Of a DNA stretch of 36,300 nucleotides, positions 1 to 8,164 are shown piece after piece. Numbering within the stretch: the stretch's first letter is position 1; each line of letters begins with the position of its first letter. The translations under genes were made by a program, and so were the position numbers. Origin of the DNA: CAZAMP01 sp964486455 (GTDB taxonomy: Bacteria > Eisenbacteria > RBG-16-71-46 > CAZAMP01); the NCBI GenBank assembly GCA_964486455.1, contig CAZAMP010000042.1:1-36300 (forward strand), in the 5' to 3' direction. The notes under the pieces were generated by a model that had not been told where the DNA came from, searched no databases, and saw only the letters and a program-made list of their open reading frames with translations.

Positions 1-143
1 TTCGGTAGATCGGCTGGGTGTCCAGAATCCTACGGTTGTTCGTGATCGACAACAGTTAGTACACGGCGGGATTGGGATTGGTTTCGCGCCAAGGCCGCAA
101 ACCCGGTCACGGGAAGCGGGCAGGCCGCCCGTTTTCGGGTCGG

Positions 144-173
144 TTGACAGTTGCGCCGGCAAATCAGTATAGT
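144..173 (+). promoter_or_regulatory. sigma70-type promoter for the GT2 gene
   Basis: A perfect -35 box TTGACA (144-149) is followed after 18 bases by TATAGT (168-173), five of six matches to the -10 consensus. Transcription would start near 180, about 30 bases before the GT2 start codon at 210. This is one of the best promoter matches in the window. Nothing else is recognisable in bases 1-143. Confidence 0.6.
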
Positions 174-209
174 GATTCGCCCTTTCTGATTGCATTGCAG
201 GAGGATACG

Positions 210-947
210 ATGACGTCTGATGATCGAGCCGCGTCGCAAGCGCAAACCGTCTCCATCATCATTCCCGTCTACAATGAGCTGGCGACCATCGAGGAGATCC
301 TCTCTCGCGTGGCCAAGGCGCCTCTGCCCGATGGCTGGGCGCGCGAGCTCATCGTCGTGGATGACCGCTCGACAGACGGAACACGGGAGCGTCTTCAAGA
401 GCTCGCGTCGGACGGCCGGTTCACGCTCATCCTCCATGAGCGGAACAAGGGCAAGGGGGCGGCGCTCGCGACCGGTTTCGATGCGGCCGGTGGTGAGGTG
501 TTCATCGTTCAGGATGCGGATCTGGAATACGACCCGCGAGAATATCGGGCACTACTCGGGCCGATCCTCGACGGGCGGGCGGATGTCGTTTACGGATCGA
601 GGTTTCTAGGGGGGCCGCACCGTGTTCTGCACTTCTGGCACTTCATCGGTAACCTAGTGATCACGATGTGCTCGAACATGTGCACCAACATCAACCTGTC
701 GGACGTCGAGACCTGCTACAAGATCTTCCGCAGCGCGATCGTCCGCGACGTTCGTTTTCGTGAGCAGCGATTTGGTTTCGAGATCGAGTTTACGACCCTG
801 GTGGCGAAGAAAGGGTGCAGGATCTACGAGCACCCGATCTCATACAGCGGTCGGGACTATGCGGAAGGGAAGAAGATCGGCTGGCGCGACGGCGTGCGCG
901 CTCTCTGGTGCGTGTTTCGCTACAATTTCTTTCCGCCCCGCTACTGA
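210..947 (+). CDS. Family 2 glycosyltransferase, dolichol/polyprenyl-phosphate mannose synthase (DPM1) type
   Basis: This 245-residue protein probably transfers a sugar from a nucleotide donor to a polyprenyl phosphate at the cytoplasmic face of the membrane. It has the GT2/GT-A motifs in order: VSIIIPVYNE near the N-terminus, VVDDRSTDGT, NKGKGAAL and the metal-binding QDADLEYDP, then the GSRF segment usual in DPM1-like enzymes. There are no C-terminal membrane helices, so it is the short soluble/peripheral form. The start at 210 is chosen because AGGAGG sits just upstream (199-204) and homology begins right after it; the reading frame is open to 72 but that part has no family match. Its end overlaps the end of the convergent RNA methyltransferase by 7 bases. 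The exact donor and acceptor cannot be told from sequence. Confidence 0.9.
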   Translation: MTSDDRAASQAQTVSIIIPVYNELATIEEILSRVAKAPLPDGWARELIVVDDRSTDGTRERLQELASDGRFTLILHERNKGKGAALATGFDAAGGEVFIVQDADLEYDPREYRALLGPILDGRADVVYGSRFLGGPHRVLHFWHFIGNLVITMCSNMCTNINLSDVETCYKIFRSAIVRDVRFREQRFGFEIEFTTLVAKKGCRIYEHPISYSGRDYAEGKKIGWRDGVRALWCVFRYNFFPPRY

Positions 948-1504
948 CCCTCAGGTCTAGGGGTGCGGCGGAGGATTTCGAAGAGCACCACGCCGTAGCT
1001 GGTCGCGACGTTGATGGAGTTCTTCACCCCGTGCATGGGGATGGTGACGACGTCGTCGGCCAGGGCGAGGATTTCCGGTGACAGACCGCGGACCTCGTGA
1101 CCCAAGAGGAGCGCGAGGGGGAGTGTGTAATCGACGTCGAGGTACGAGCGGGCGGACGGACTGGTTTCCAGCGCCACGACCCTCGAGCCGCTCTCTTTCA
1201 ACCCGCGTACCGCGTCGATCGTGCTGGCGGAATAGGTCCAAGGAACATATCGCGTCGCTCCGAGCGAGGTGCGGGCGATCTTTCGATTAGGGGGATAGGC
1301 CGTGATCCCACAAAGGTGGAGATGCGCTACGCGCGCGGCATCGGAGGTCCGGAATATGGAGCCCACGTTGAAGGCGCTTCGGAGATTGTCGAGCACGACT
1401 TGGACGGGAACGCGGGGACGGGAGAGCACGGACGCGGATTCTTCGAAGCGGTCCTGGCTCGTGAGTTCTATCGGGTCCTCGGTGCGATCGCGACTGCTGG
1501 TCAT
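941..1504 (-). CDS. TrmH/SpoU-family RNA 2'-O-methyltransferase
   Basis: A 187-residue SPOUT-class methyltransferase that would use S-adenosylmethionine to methylate a ribose 2'-OH in tRNA or rRNA. All three SpoU motifs are visible: NLRSAFNVGSIFRTSDAA (motif 1, with the catalytic Arg), LLGHEVRGLS (motif 2) and IPMHGVKNSINVATSYGV (motif 3), the last two building the trefoil-knot SAM site. It lacks the N-terminal substrate-binding domain of RlmB, so it is the small single-domain type. The ATG at 1504 has AAGGA eight bases upstream (1513-1517 on the opposite strand). That start shares the bases CATG with the divergent sulfatase gene. The frame is open further upstream to 1579, but that stretch lies inside the sulfatase gene. 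The RNA target is unknown. Confidence 0.9.
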   Translation of the reverse strand: MTSSRDRTEDPIELTSQDRFEESASVLSRPRVPVQVVLDNLRSAFNVGSIFRTSDAARVAHLHLCGITAYPPNRKIARTSLGATRYVPWTYSASTIDAVRGLKESGSRVVALETSPSARSYLDVDYTLPLALLLGHEVRGLSPEILALADDVVTIPMHGVKNSINVATSYGVVLFEILRRTPRPEGQ

Positions 1505-2888
1505 GTCGACTGTCCTTGTTTGTCTGCTGGGTGGTGGTCTTGTCGCCGGCTGCGGGAAGAGCGACTCCCCGAACCTCATCCTGATCAGCGTCGATACGCT
1601 CCGGCGCGACGTGCTGAACTGCTACTCATCCATGCTTCCGACCAATATCGCGCCGAACATCACGAGCCTTGCCGATGGCGCGGTGGTGCTCGACAGCTGC
1701 TACACGGTATGTCCGCGAACGACGCAATCGTTCGGCAGTCTGATGACGGGGCTGGTCCCGGCGAACCACGGAGCCTTCGGACTGTTTCACGACCTACCGG
1801 GCGACGTGACGACGCTCGCGGAGATCCTACAGGATGAAGGATATGAGACGTCCGCCGTCGTCACCAACTTCTTCCTTCAGCGTGGCCGCGGTTTTGAACA
1901 GGGGTTCACCGACTATGACGACGGTCCCCATCACGCCGGCCTCGAGATCGCGGAAGAGGTGACGGATCGGATCTCGATCCTGACCACGTTGCCGCCCGAT
2001 GGGCCGTTCTTTCTCTGGGCACACTTTCTGGATCCTCATTGGCCCTATACGCCGCCCCCGACGATCGCGAGGAGTCTCCATGAGGAGTACGATCGACCGT
2101 TCACGCTGTACGCGGACATCGATTCGGGACTCGTGTCGCGGGGCGAGGTCATCTTCAGCAATAGCATGGACCGTCTCGATCGGCGCCACATGCAGCGTCT
2201 GTACCTCGGCGAGGTGAACTATGTCGACGCGCACATCGGACGTCTGCTGGGGCTCCTCGACATGAACGGCTACCTGGACAACACGATCGTCATCTTCTAT
2301 TCGGATCACGGAGAGAGCCTGGGGGAGCACGAGTACTTCTACGCGCACGGAGAGAGGCTGTACCAGCCCACTCTCCACATCCCGGCCATGATCTACTTTC
2401 CGGGCGAGCTGGAGCCGGGTCGTTTCGACGGCCTGATGGACAATACCGATCTCTTCGCGACGGTTCTCGAGCTGATGGGGCTACCGGTGCCGGATGGGAT
2501 CGACGGTAAGAGCATGGCGAATGCGATTCGCAACAACGGCGAGAGCCCCCGGTCGGTCTGCCGCTTCGAGAGTGACTATCAGCTGATCTATGAAGAGAAC
2601 GCGGAGTTCCACTACCCGGGGCCGGAAGGCAAGTGGCGGGGCGTTTTGGCGGAGGGACACAAGCTCATCCGAGTCCCGAATCCCGATGGAGACACGTACG
2701 AGCTCTACGATCTGAACGCGGATCCGTTCGAGCTGACCAACGTGATCGACGAAAAGCCGGAGATGACGGAGCGGCTGCGGGAGGAGCTTCGCGAGTGGGA
2801 GGCTGTGCTGGCGCGCGAGACGGCGCAAGAGTCGACCATCGACGAGGAGACGAGCCACGCGCTGCGGTCGCTGGGCTATCTGAACTAG
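1482..2888 (+). CDS. Sulfatase-fold (alkaline phosphatase superfamily) lipoprotein
   Basis: A predicted lipoprotein of about 468 residues with a sulfatase-like catalytic domain, exported and anchored at the membrane. A signal peptide ends in the lipobox VAGC. The metal-site motifs are LISVDTLRRD at the N-terminus and FYSDHGESLGEH in the C-terminal half, and the protein ends in RSLGYLN, a common tail in this family. The nucleophile position (TTQSFGSLMTG) has Thr rather than the Cys/Ser-x-Pro-x-Arg needed for formylglycine, so it may be a phospho-transferring or hydrolysing relative and not a true sulfatase. I prefer GTG 1482, which gives the signal peptide two N-terminal arginines; ATG 1503 is the alternative and neither has a strong ribosome site. 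The substrate is unknown. Confidence 0.8.
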   Translation: MRSRLLVMSTVLVCLLGGGLVAGCGKSDSPNLILISVDTLRRDVLNCYSSMLPTNIAPNITSLADGAVVLDSCYTVCPRTTQSFGSLMTGLVPANHGAFGLFHDLPGDVTTLAEILQDEGYETSAVVTNFFLQRGRGFEQGFTDYDDGPHHAGLEIAEEVTDRISILTTLPPDGPFFLWAHFLDPHWPYTPPPTIARSLHEEYDRPFTLYADIDSGLVSRGEVIFSNSMDRLDRRHMQRLYLGEVNYVDAHIGRLLGLLDMNGYLDNTIVIFYSDHGESLGEHEYFYAHGERLYQPTLHIPAMIYFPGELEPGRFDGLMDNTDLFATVLELMGLPVPDGIDGKSMANAIRNNGESPRSVCRFESDYQLIYEENAEFHYPGPEGKWRGVLAEGHKLIRVPNPDGDTYELYDLNADPFELTNVIDEKPEMTERLREELREWEAVLARETAQESTIDEETSHALRSLGYLN

Positions 2889-2896
2889 AACGAAAA

Positions 2897-2923
2897 TCGC
2901 CCGGGCCGTCGGGACCCGGGCGA
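2897..2923 (-). terminator. Intrinsic terminator of the PDZ gene
   Basis: A perfect 9-bp stem, TCGCCCGGG (2897-2905) with CCCGGGCGA (2915-2923), encloses a 9-base loop. Read on the minus strand the stem is followed by TTTT (2896-2893), so it fits a rho-independent terminator for the PDZ gene ending at 2950. It also lies just past the convergent sulfatase gene and may stop plus-strand transcripts as well, although there is no T-run on that side. Confidence 0.65.
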
Positions 2924-2949
2924 ACTCACTCACGATCGCAAACCCGACG

Positions 2950-3906
2950 CTAGTCCTTGAGCGAACGTAGCTCTTCCTTCAGCTCTTCCAGCTCTTCGCG
3001 AAGGAACTCCAGCTCTTCCTTGAGCGACGAGGCACCCCCCTCGTCGTCATCGTGCCAGAAGATGTCGAAGTCCTTTTCCGTGTGCCAGAACTTCTTCTGA
3101 GACTCGAGCGTGACGTCGAGCTTCATCTCTTTCCCGTGCCGTTTGACCTTGAGCGACACCGTCTCACCCTCGTTGTCGATGACGAGATCGCGCAGATCAC
3201 CGGGGGAGTTCACTTCCGTGTCATTGAGAGCGAGGATGACGTCGCCGGTCTTGAGGCCGACCTCTTCCGCGGGCGTCTCATCGAGGACCTCCATGATCAG
3301 CACGCCTTCGCCCTCGTCGACTTCGAAATACGAGGCGAGGTCTTCATCGAGGCGACGGGTCTCAACGCCGAGACGGGGGCCTCCCAGGGTCGATTCTAGC
3401 TCGAAGAGCCCGGGGACGCGGAGAGCGCGCAGACCCTTTCCGTGACGGGGCATCACGAACTTGCGCATCTTGCTATGGGGCTTGATGTCGATAATGATCT
3501 CTTCCTCATCGATGCCCTCGTGCTCGCCGAGCTTGACTTCGATCGTCTTCTTCTCTCCGTCACGGAGTAGCTCGATCTCGATGACGTCTCCCGGATCGGC
3601 CCGACGGACCGCGCGCACGACGCGCCGGACGCTCGTCGCCTTCCGATCGTCGATTTCTACAATTATGTCGCCGTCCTCGATCCCGGCTTCCTCGGCGGGG
3701 CTGCCGTCCACGACCTCCGCGATGAGCACGCCCACGTCGCCCTCCAGGTCGAAGGCGTCGCGAAGCTCCGGATCGACCTCTTGGAGATGCACTCCCAGCC
3801 AGGCGGCTTCGTCGCCGGCGTCTGCGGGAGCGGGCGCGAGCCCCAGACCGGCCAGGGCGATGCCCAGGATCAGTGCCACCGACACGTTTCGAAACCTTCC
3901 TGCCAT
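2950..3906 (-). CDS. Periplasmic protein with two PDZ domains and a C-terminal coiled coil
   Basis: A 318-residue exported protein. A signal peptide (about residues 1-30, ending ADA) is followed by PDZ 1 (about 36-125, with AWLGVHLQEV and GSPAEEAGIEDGDIIVEI) and PDZ 2 (about 170-265, with RLGVETRR and ETPAEEVGLKTGDVILAL). The last 25 residues are Leu/Glu heptads typical of a coiled coil. There is no trypsin-like domain before the PDZ repeats, so this is not a DegP/HtrA protease; it is more likely an adaptor or scaffold that binds peptide C-termini. Tandem ATG codons (3909 and 3906) follow AGGAGG; 3906 gives the better spacing of five bases. It is divergent from the secreted protein at 4096, and the 189 bases between them must hold both promoters. 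Confidence 0.85.
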   Translation of the reverse strand: MAGRFRNVSVALILGIALAGLGLAPAPADAGDEAAWLGVHLQEVDPELRDAFDLEGDVGVLIAEVVDGSPAEEAGIEDGDIIVEIDDRKATSVRRVVRAVRRADPGDVIEIELLRDGEKKTIEVKLGEHEGIDEEEIIIDIKPHSKMRKFVMPRHGKGLRALRVPGLFELESTLGGPRLGVETRRLDEDLASYFEVDEGEGVLIMEVLDETPAEEVGLKTGDVILALNDTEVNSPGDLRDLVIDNEGETVSLKVKRHGKEMKLDVTLESQKKFWHTEKDFDIFWHDDDEGGASSLKEELEFLREELEELKEELRSLKD

Positions 3907-4095
3907 CATGTCCTCCTTTGCACCGTCAGGTTTTCTAGTCCGGGGTAGAGTACAAGGTTCTAACGAAAGAATGGCCCCGAATGTTTCGTCCAAAGAACTG
4001 GAACCCGCGACCACGATAGGAGTTCCAAGGGTTCGGGCTTGGCGCCGTTGGGAGGGTCTGCTAGCGTGGCCCCGCACGGTGATCCAGGAGGCATG

Positions 4096-5115
4096 ATGGG
4101 CGGGAAAATCAGGCATACGGCGACGCTTCTCGGCGTCCTGGCGCTCTGCGGGGCGGCGTCGGTGGAGGCGTGTGTCATTACCGGCCCGCTGGTCTCGCTG
4201 GACGGCTTCGGCTCGACCCGCGTCGAGGAACAGGACAGCTGCGACGGCGTCGGGGATGGTGACGACCACGATCCGGGCCCCGCAGGCTGTGTGGACGGTC
4301 TGGGCGGAGGCCAGGTCATCCAACGTGGGCCGGATCTCGTGTATCGCATCGCGGTGGATGCCGGCGTCGAGTTCGACATCTCCATTCAACCGACGGACGC
4401 GTGGGACGTGGGGGCGTATGTGCTGACGAGCTGCCAGCCGGACACCTGCCTCATTGGAAAAGACGTTCATTCCTCTCCGGGAATCAAGGAGTCTCTGCTG
4501 GGGATTCGCAACAGTGGCTCGGAGCCGCGCGACTACTATCTCGTGGTCGACAGCTTCTATCCATCGGGCGGATACAGCTGTGGGGCATTCGATCTGGAGT
4601 TCGAGGAGCACTTTATCTCGGATGAGGGGGACGAGTGCACGAACAAGATCCCGCTCGCCTTCACGGGCGACATCGTGGAGGTCCGGCGCTCGACCTGTGG
4701 AACCCAGAATGTTTCTTTCTCGCCCGATTTCTGCGGCGGCGTGCTGCCGAGCGCGCTCTACGGACGTGACGTCCATTTCTCGCTCACCTCCTACGACACC
4801 GCCTGGACGGCGACCGTGGTGCCCGATGGATGGGACGCGGCGATCGCGGTTTCCACCGAATGCGGCGACCTGACCGGGACGTGCGTGGCGGCGTCCGACT
4901 CTTCCGGGAGTGGCGAGAACGAAAGCGTAACCGTTTCACTGACCGACACGGGCGGCGCGCAGACTGTGACGCTAGTCATCGACTCGTCCCTCGACGCCGA
5001 GGATCCACTCGGTTGCGGTGACTTCACGCTCAAGATCACTCCGGTGGGAGCCGCCCCTGTCCGCCCGACCTCGTGGGGGGGGATAAAGGCCATCTACCGC
5101 CCCGACACGCGCTGA
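4096..5115 (+). CDS. Secreted Cys-rich protein with two PPC-like beta-sandwich repeats
   Basis: A 339-residue protein with an N-terminal signal peptide (hydrophobic run TATLLGVLALCGAASVEA). The mature part looks like two copies of a beta-sandwich similar to the bacterial pre-peptidase C-terminal (PPC) domain. The first contains GPDLVYRIAVDAG then SGSEPRDYYLVVDSF, the second GRDVHFSLTSYDT then GGAQTVTLVIDSS. Each repeat has several cysteines that could form disulfides outside the cytoplasm. No catalytic domain is present, so the role is probably binding or structural and I do not assign a function. Tandem ATGs (4093, 4096) follow AGGAGG; 4096 has the better spacing. Its stop TGA overlaps the next start as TGATG, so translation of the next gene is probably coupled. 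Confidence 0.75.
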   Translation: MGGKIRHTATLLGVLALCGAASVEACVITGPLVSLDGFGSTRVEEQDSCDGVGDGDDHDPGPAGCVDGLGGGQVIQRGPDLVYRIAVDAGVEFDISIQPTDAWDVGAYVLTSCQPDTCLIGKDVHSSPGIKESLLGIRNSGSEPRDYYLVVDSFYPSGGYSCGAFDLEFEEHFISDEGDECTNKIPLAFTGDIVEVRRSTCGTQNVSFSPDFCGGVLPSALYGRDVHFSLTSYDTAWTATVVPDGWDAAIAVSTECGDLTGTCVAASDSSGSGENESVTVSLTDTGGAQTVTLVIDSSLDAEDPLGCGDFTLKITPVGAAPVRPTSWGGIKAIYRPDTR

Positions 5116-6017
5116 TGGGGTTCCTGCTTCTCTTTGTCGATGGAATCGGCGTCGGTCCCGCGACCGAGCACAATCCGCTTGCCGTTTCGAAACTGCCGCT
5201 ACTCGGAGTTCACGCGGGTCGGCTCACGCCCGCGGGGTTCGAGGGTCTGCCGCGCGGTTGGGCGGGGATCAGCCTCGACGCGACGCTGGGAGTCGACGGG
5301 CTTCCGCAGAGCGCGACGGGGCAGACGGCGCTCCTGACGGGGAAGAATGCGTCGCTTCACGTCGGCGCCCACCAGGCGGCGCTACCGGGGCCCACGTTCC
5401 GGCGTCTGCTCCTCAATCACTCGATTCTCAAGACGGCGCGTGAGGGCGGTCGATCCGTGACGTTCGCGAACGCGTATCGCCCCGCGTTCTTCGACCGCCT
5501 CGGAGCCGAGCCGCCGAGGCGGGTCTCGGCGAGCACGCTCGCCACCTGGAGCGCCGGAGTCCGCTTTCGTGACCTCGACGATTTGGCGGCGGGAAACGCC
5601 GTCTATCACGATTTCACACGGGCAACGCTCTTGAGAAAAGGATTCGACGTTCCCTCCGTGACGCCGGAGGAAGCGGGTGGGCACCTCGCCGGTATCGTCC
5701 GGGACAATGACCTCACCCTCTATGAGCACTTCCTGACCGACTTCGCCGGCCATTCTCGTGATAGTGACGAGGCGCACCGCCTGCTCGGGAATCTGGAGAC
5801 GCTCACCGTGTCGGTCGCCGATGCGCTCGATCCCGATACCGACGGCATCGCGCTTGCGAGTGATCATGGGAACCTGGAGGATCTTTCCGTTTCGACGCAT
5901 ACGCGCTATCCTGTTCCGCTGCTTACGTGGGGGCGGCTGCGCGAGCTCCTTTCACGGGAGATCAACGATCTCACGGGTGTCGGGCCGGGGATACTGGATC
6001 TCCTGGCGGACGCGTAG
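5115..6017 (+). CDS. Alkaline phosphatase superfamily metalloenzyme, iPGM/phosphopentomutase-like
   Basis: A 300-residue cytoplasmic protein of the metalloenzyme superfamily that includes cofactor-independent phosphoglycerate mutase. Metal-site motifs are LLFVDGIGVG (D9) and ASDHGNLED near residue 253, and the nucleophile loop is LPQSATGQTALLTG (about 63-76). It is shorter than classical iPGM (about 510 residues) and lacks the inserted phosphatase/transferase lid domain, so it is probably a phosphatase, phosphomutase or phosphotransferase of unknown substrate. It starts at ATG 5115, which overlaps the stop of the secreted protein gene (TGATG). A longer in-frame start at 5073 would overlap that gene and lacks family similarity. 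Coupling of a cytoplasmic enzyme to a secreted protein is odd and gives no clue to function. Confidence 0.8.
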   Translation: MGFLLLFVDGIGVGPATEHNPLAVSKLPLLGVHAGRLTPAGFEGLPRGWAGISLDATLGVDGLPQSATGQTALLTGKNASLHVGAHQAALPGPTFRRLLLNHSILKTAREGGRSVTFANAYRPAFFDRLGAEPPRRVSASTLATWSAGVRFRDLDDLAAGNAVYHDFTRATLLRKGFDVPSVTPEEAGGHLAGIVRDNDLTLYEHFLTDFAGHSRDSDEAHRLLGNLETLTVSVADALDPDTDGIALASDHGNLEDLSVSTHTRYPVPLLTWGRLRELLSREINDLTGVGPGILDLLADA

Positions 6018-6062
6018 GTAGGGGACGATCGCCACCGAAATACGAAACTCGGAGGAAACCGG

Positions 6063-7148
6063 GTGCGGAAGAAGCTCAGGCTTTTGGTTCTCTCGAACGG
6101 GAGCGTCTATCATACACAGCGCTGGGTGGACTACTTCGCGGATCGCGGAGACGAGGTTCACGTGGCGAGCCTGGAAGCGAACTTGCCGATGCGGGCAACG
6201 ACGCATAGCTTGCCCGTTCTCGCCCCCGTCAAAGCCATGAGCTATCCCATGTCGCTCCCCTGGGTCCGGAAGCTCGCAGACCGGATCGAGCCGGATGTCG
6301 TTGTCGGGCATTTCGTGCCGTCGTACGGGTTCATGGGAGCGCTCCTCGGGCGCCATCCGCTGGTCAGTGTGGTCTGGGGATCTGACATACTGATCAACCC
6401 CGGGCGAAGCCGTTTTCATGTCTGGCGCGCCCGATACAGCCTGGAGAGGGCCGATCTGGTGCTTTCCGACGCGGCAGTGCTTACGGACCGGATCGCCGAA
6501 ATGGGTATTCAGCCCAAGAGGATCGAGACGTTCACCTTCGGCATCGACACGTCTCGATTCCGACCGCTCGATGGCGACCGAGCGGAGCCGGCCACGATCC
6601 TGTGTTATAGGCAGCTCCTGCCGCTCTATCACGTGGACCTTCTCGTACGGGCGGTGCCCGAGCTGCTCAGGCTTACTCAGACTCCGTTCCACGTGCGTAT
6701 CATCGGGGAGGGCAGTGAGAAGGAGCGACTCATCGCGCTGGCGGCGTCGCTCGGTGTTTCCCGGCACGTGACGTTCGTCGGGGGAGGACTCTCCGATGAG
6801 GCGCTCATCGAGGAGATTCGGAGGTCATCGATCTATGTGTCGACGTCACGCAGTGATACGACGTCGGTATCATTGCTCGAGGCGATGGCCTGCGGCGTGG
6901 CACCGGTGGTGACCGACATCGAGGGAAACCGGGAGTGGATCTCTCACGAGCAAAACGGCATCCTCGTACCGGTCGAGCAACCCGAGAAACTTGCCGATGG
7001 AATCGGTCGACTGCTTGATGATCCGGCCCTGAGGTCCCGGTTCGCGGAGCGCAATCTGCGGCTCGTCCGCGCGCGGGGTGACTGGGCCAAGAATATGGAA
7101 CGGGCGCGGAGGCTGCTCGTGGAACTGGTCCCCGGGCGACCGGGGTAA
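6063..7148 (+). CDS. Family 4 (group 1) glycosyltransferase
   Basis: A 361-residue GT-B fold glycosyltransferase. The N-terminal half begins LRLLVLSNGSVYHTQRW and ends near VWGSDI, the acceptor domain. The C-terminal half has the nucleotide-sugar site signature SVSLLEAMACGVAPVVTD followed by NREWISHEQNGILVP, typical of GT4. It starts at GTG 6063, with GGAGG at 6051-6055 at good spacing. It is the first of four consecutive sugar genes (next start 18 bases on), which suggests assembly of a surface glycan or glycolipid. Donor sugar and linkage cannot be deduced. Confidence 0.9.
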   Translation: MRKKLRLLVLSNGSVYHTQRWVDYFADRGDEVHVASLEANLPMRATTHSLPVLAPVKAMSYPMSLPWVRKLADRIEPDVVVGHFVPSYGFMGALLGRHPLVSVVWGSDILINPGRSRFHVWRARYSLERADLVLSDAAVLTDRIAEMGIQPKRIETFTFGIDTSRFRPLDGDRAEPATILCYRQLLPLYHVDLLVRAVPELLRLTQTPFHVRIIGEGSEKERLIALAASLGVSRHVTFVGGGLSDEALIEEIRRSSIYVSTSRSDTTSVSLLEAMACGVAPVVTDIEGNREWISHEQNGILVPVEQPEKLADGIGRLLDDPALRSRFAERNLRLVRARGDWAKNMERARRLLVELVPGRPG

Positions 7149-7166
7149 CAGGTTGAGAGGATTCGC

Positions 7167-8132
7167 ATGGCGACGATCTTAGTGACCGGGGGCGCGGGCT
7201 TCATCGGATCCGTGCTGACACAACACCTGCTCGACGGCGGGCACGGCGTCCGCGTGCTCGACAATCTCATGTACGGGGGAGGGCCGCTTCTGTCCTTCTG
7301 GCGCCGCGATGATGTGAAGCTCGTGATCGGGGATCTCTGTGACTCGGATGCTCGCTCCCGGGCGCTGGAGGGAGTCGACTCGGTCGTTCACCTGGCGGGG
7401 ATCGTCGGCGATCCCGCCAGCAAGCGGGATCCGGAGCTCGGGTGGCGCGTGAACTTCGACGCGACGCGTGACCTCATCGATGACGCCGTCGCCGCCGGCG
7501 TGAAGCGGTTCGTGTTTGCATCGACGTGCTCGAACTACGGCGTGAGCGCGCCCGATGCCCTGGTCGACGAGGAGTCGACGCTCAATCCGATATCGTCGTA
7601 CGCCGAGGCCAAGGTGAAGTCGGAGCAGATGCTGATGGACGCGGCGAAAAAGGGCCTCGACCCGATCGTCCTGCGACTCTCGACCGTCTATGGGGTCAGC
7701 CCACGGATGCGGTTCGATCTTCTCGTCAACGACTTCACGCGGGAGGCCTTCGCGCGTAAGAAGATCGTCATCTATGGAGAGCAGTTCTGGCGCCCGCACA
7801 TTCATGTGTTCGACGTCGCTCGCGCGATGCGGCATGTCTTGGAGCTGCCGGAGGATCCGGGGCGCCCGCGTGTGTTCAACGTGGGTGAGGAATCCGAAAA
7901 CTATCAGAAAGAGGCGCTGGCGAACGTCATCGTGGAAGAGGTGCCGGGCACCGAGCTCGAGTTCGTCAAGCGCGACGAAGACCCGCGTAGCTATCGAGTG
8001 GCGTTCAAACGGATCAAGGAGTATCTCGGATACGAGACGACGATGACGATCCGCGACGGGACCCGCGAGATATTGAGGCTGCTCGAGGACGGCCTTGTTG
8101 TCGACTACGATGACAAGAAGTACGTGAACTAG
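7167..8132 (+). CDS. NAD-dependent nucleotide-sugar epimerase/dehydratase (extended SDR)
   Basis: A 321-residue extended short-chain dehydrogenase/reductase acting on a nucleotide sugar. The Rossmann motif TGGAGFIGS is at residues 7-15, GDL follows near 54, HLAGIVGDPA marks the substrate-binding region, and the catalytic set is TCSNYG plus YAEAK (Tyr and Lys of YxxxK). The GIVGDPA segment is typical of a subgroup found in surface-polysaccharide clusters. Together with the nucleotidyltransferase and DegT aminotransferase downstream it could make an amino- or deoxy-sugar. Start at ATG 7167, preceded by GAGAGG. Confidence 0.9.
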   Translation: MATILVTGGAGFIGSVLTQHLLDGGHGVRVLDNLMYGGGPLLSFWRRDDVKLVIGDLCDSDARSRALEGVDSVVHLAGIVGDPASKRDPELGWRVNFDATRDLIDDAVAAGVKRFVFASTCSNYGVSAPDALVDEESTLNPISSYAEAKVKSEQMLMDAAKKGLDPIVLRLSTVYGVSPRMRFDLLVNDFTREAFARKKIVIYGEQFWRPHIHVFDVARAMRHVLELPEDPGRPRVFNVGEESENYQKEALANVIVEEVPGTELEFVKRDEDPRSYRVAFKRIKEYLGYETTMTIRDGTREILRLLEDGLVVDYDDKKYVN

Positions 8133-8164
8133 TCGCGTCGGCTCATAGCAAGTCAGGGGGGAAC

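Noticed and set aside
1..143. Possible 3' end of an upstream gene at the left edge
   Set aside because: No frame shows recognisable protein; a plus-strand frame open to 170 has no motif and crosses the promoter.
30..437. Open frame of 135 codons on the minus strand over the start of the GT2 gene
   Set aside because: It lies opposite a well-supported gene, is rich in Arg and has no recognisable motif.
3461..4096. Ser/Arg-rich open frame of 211 codons on the plus strand
   Set aside because: It is the antisense of the PDZ gene and has composition typical of a high-GC shadow.
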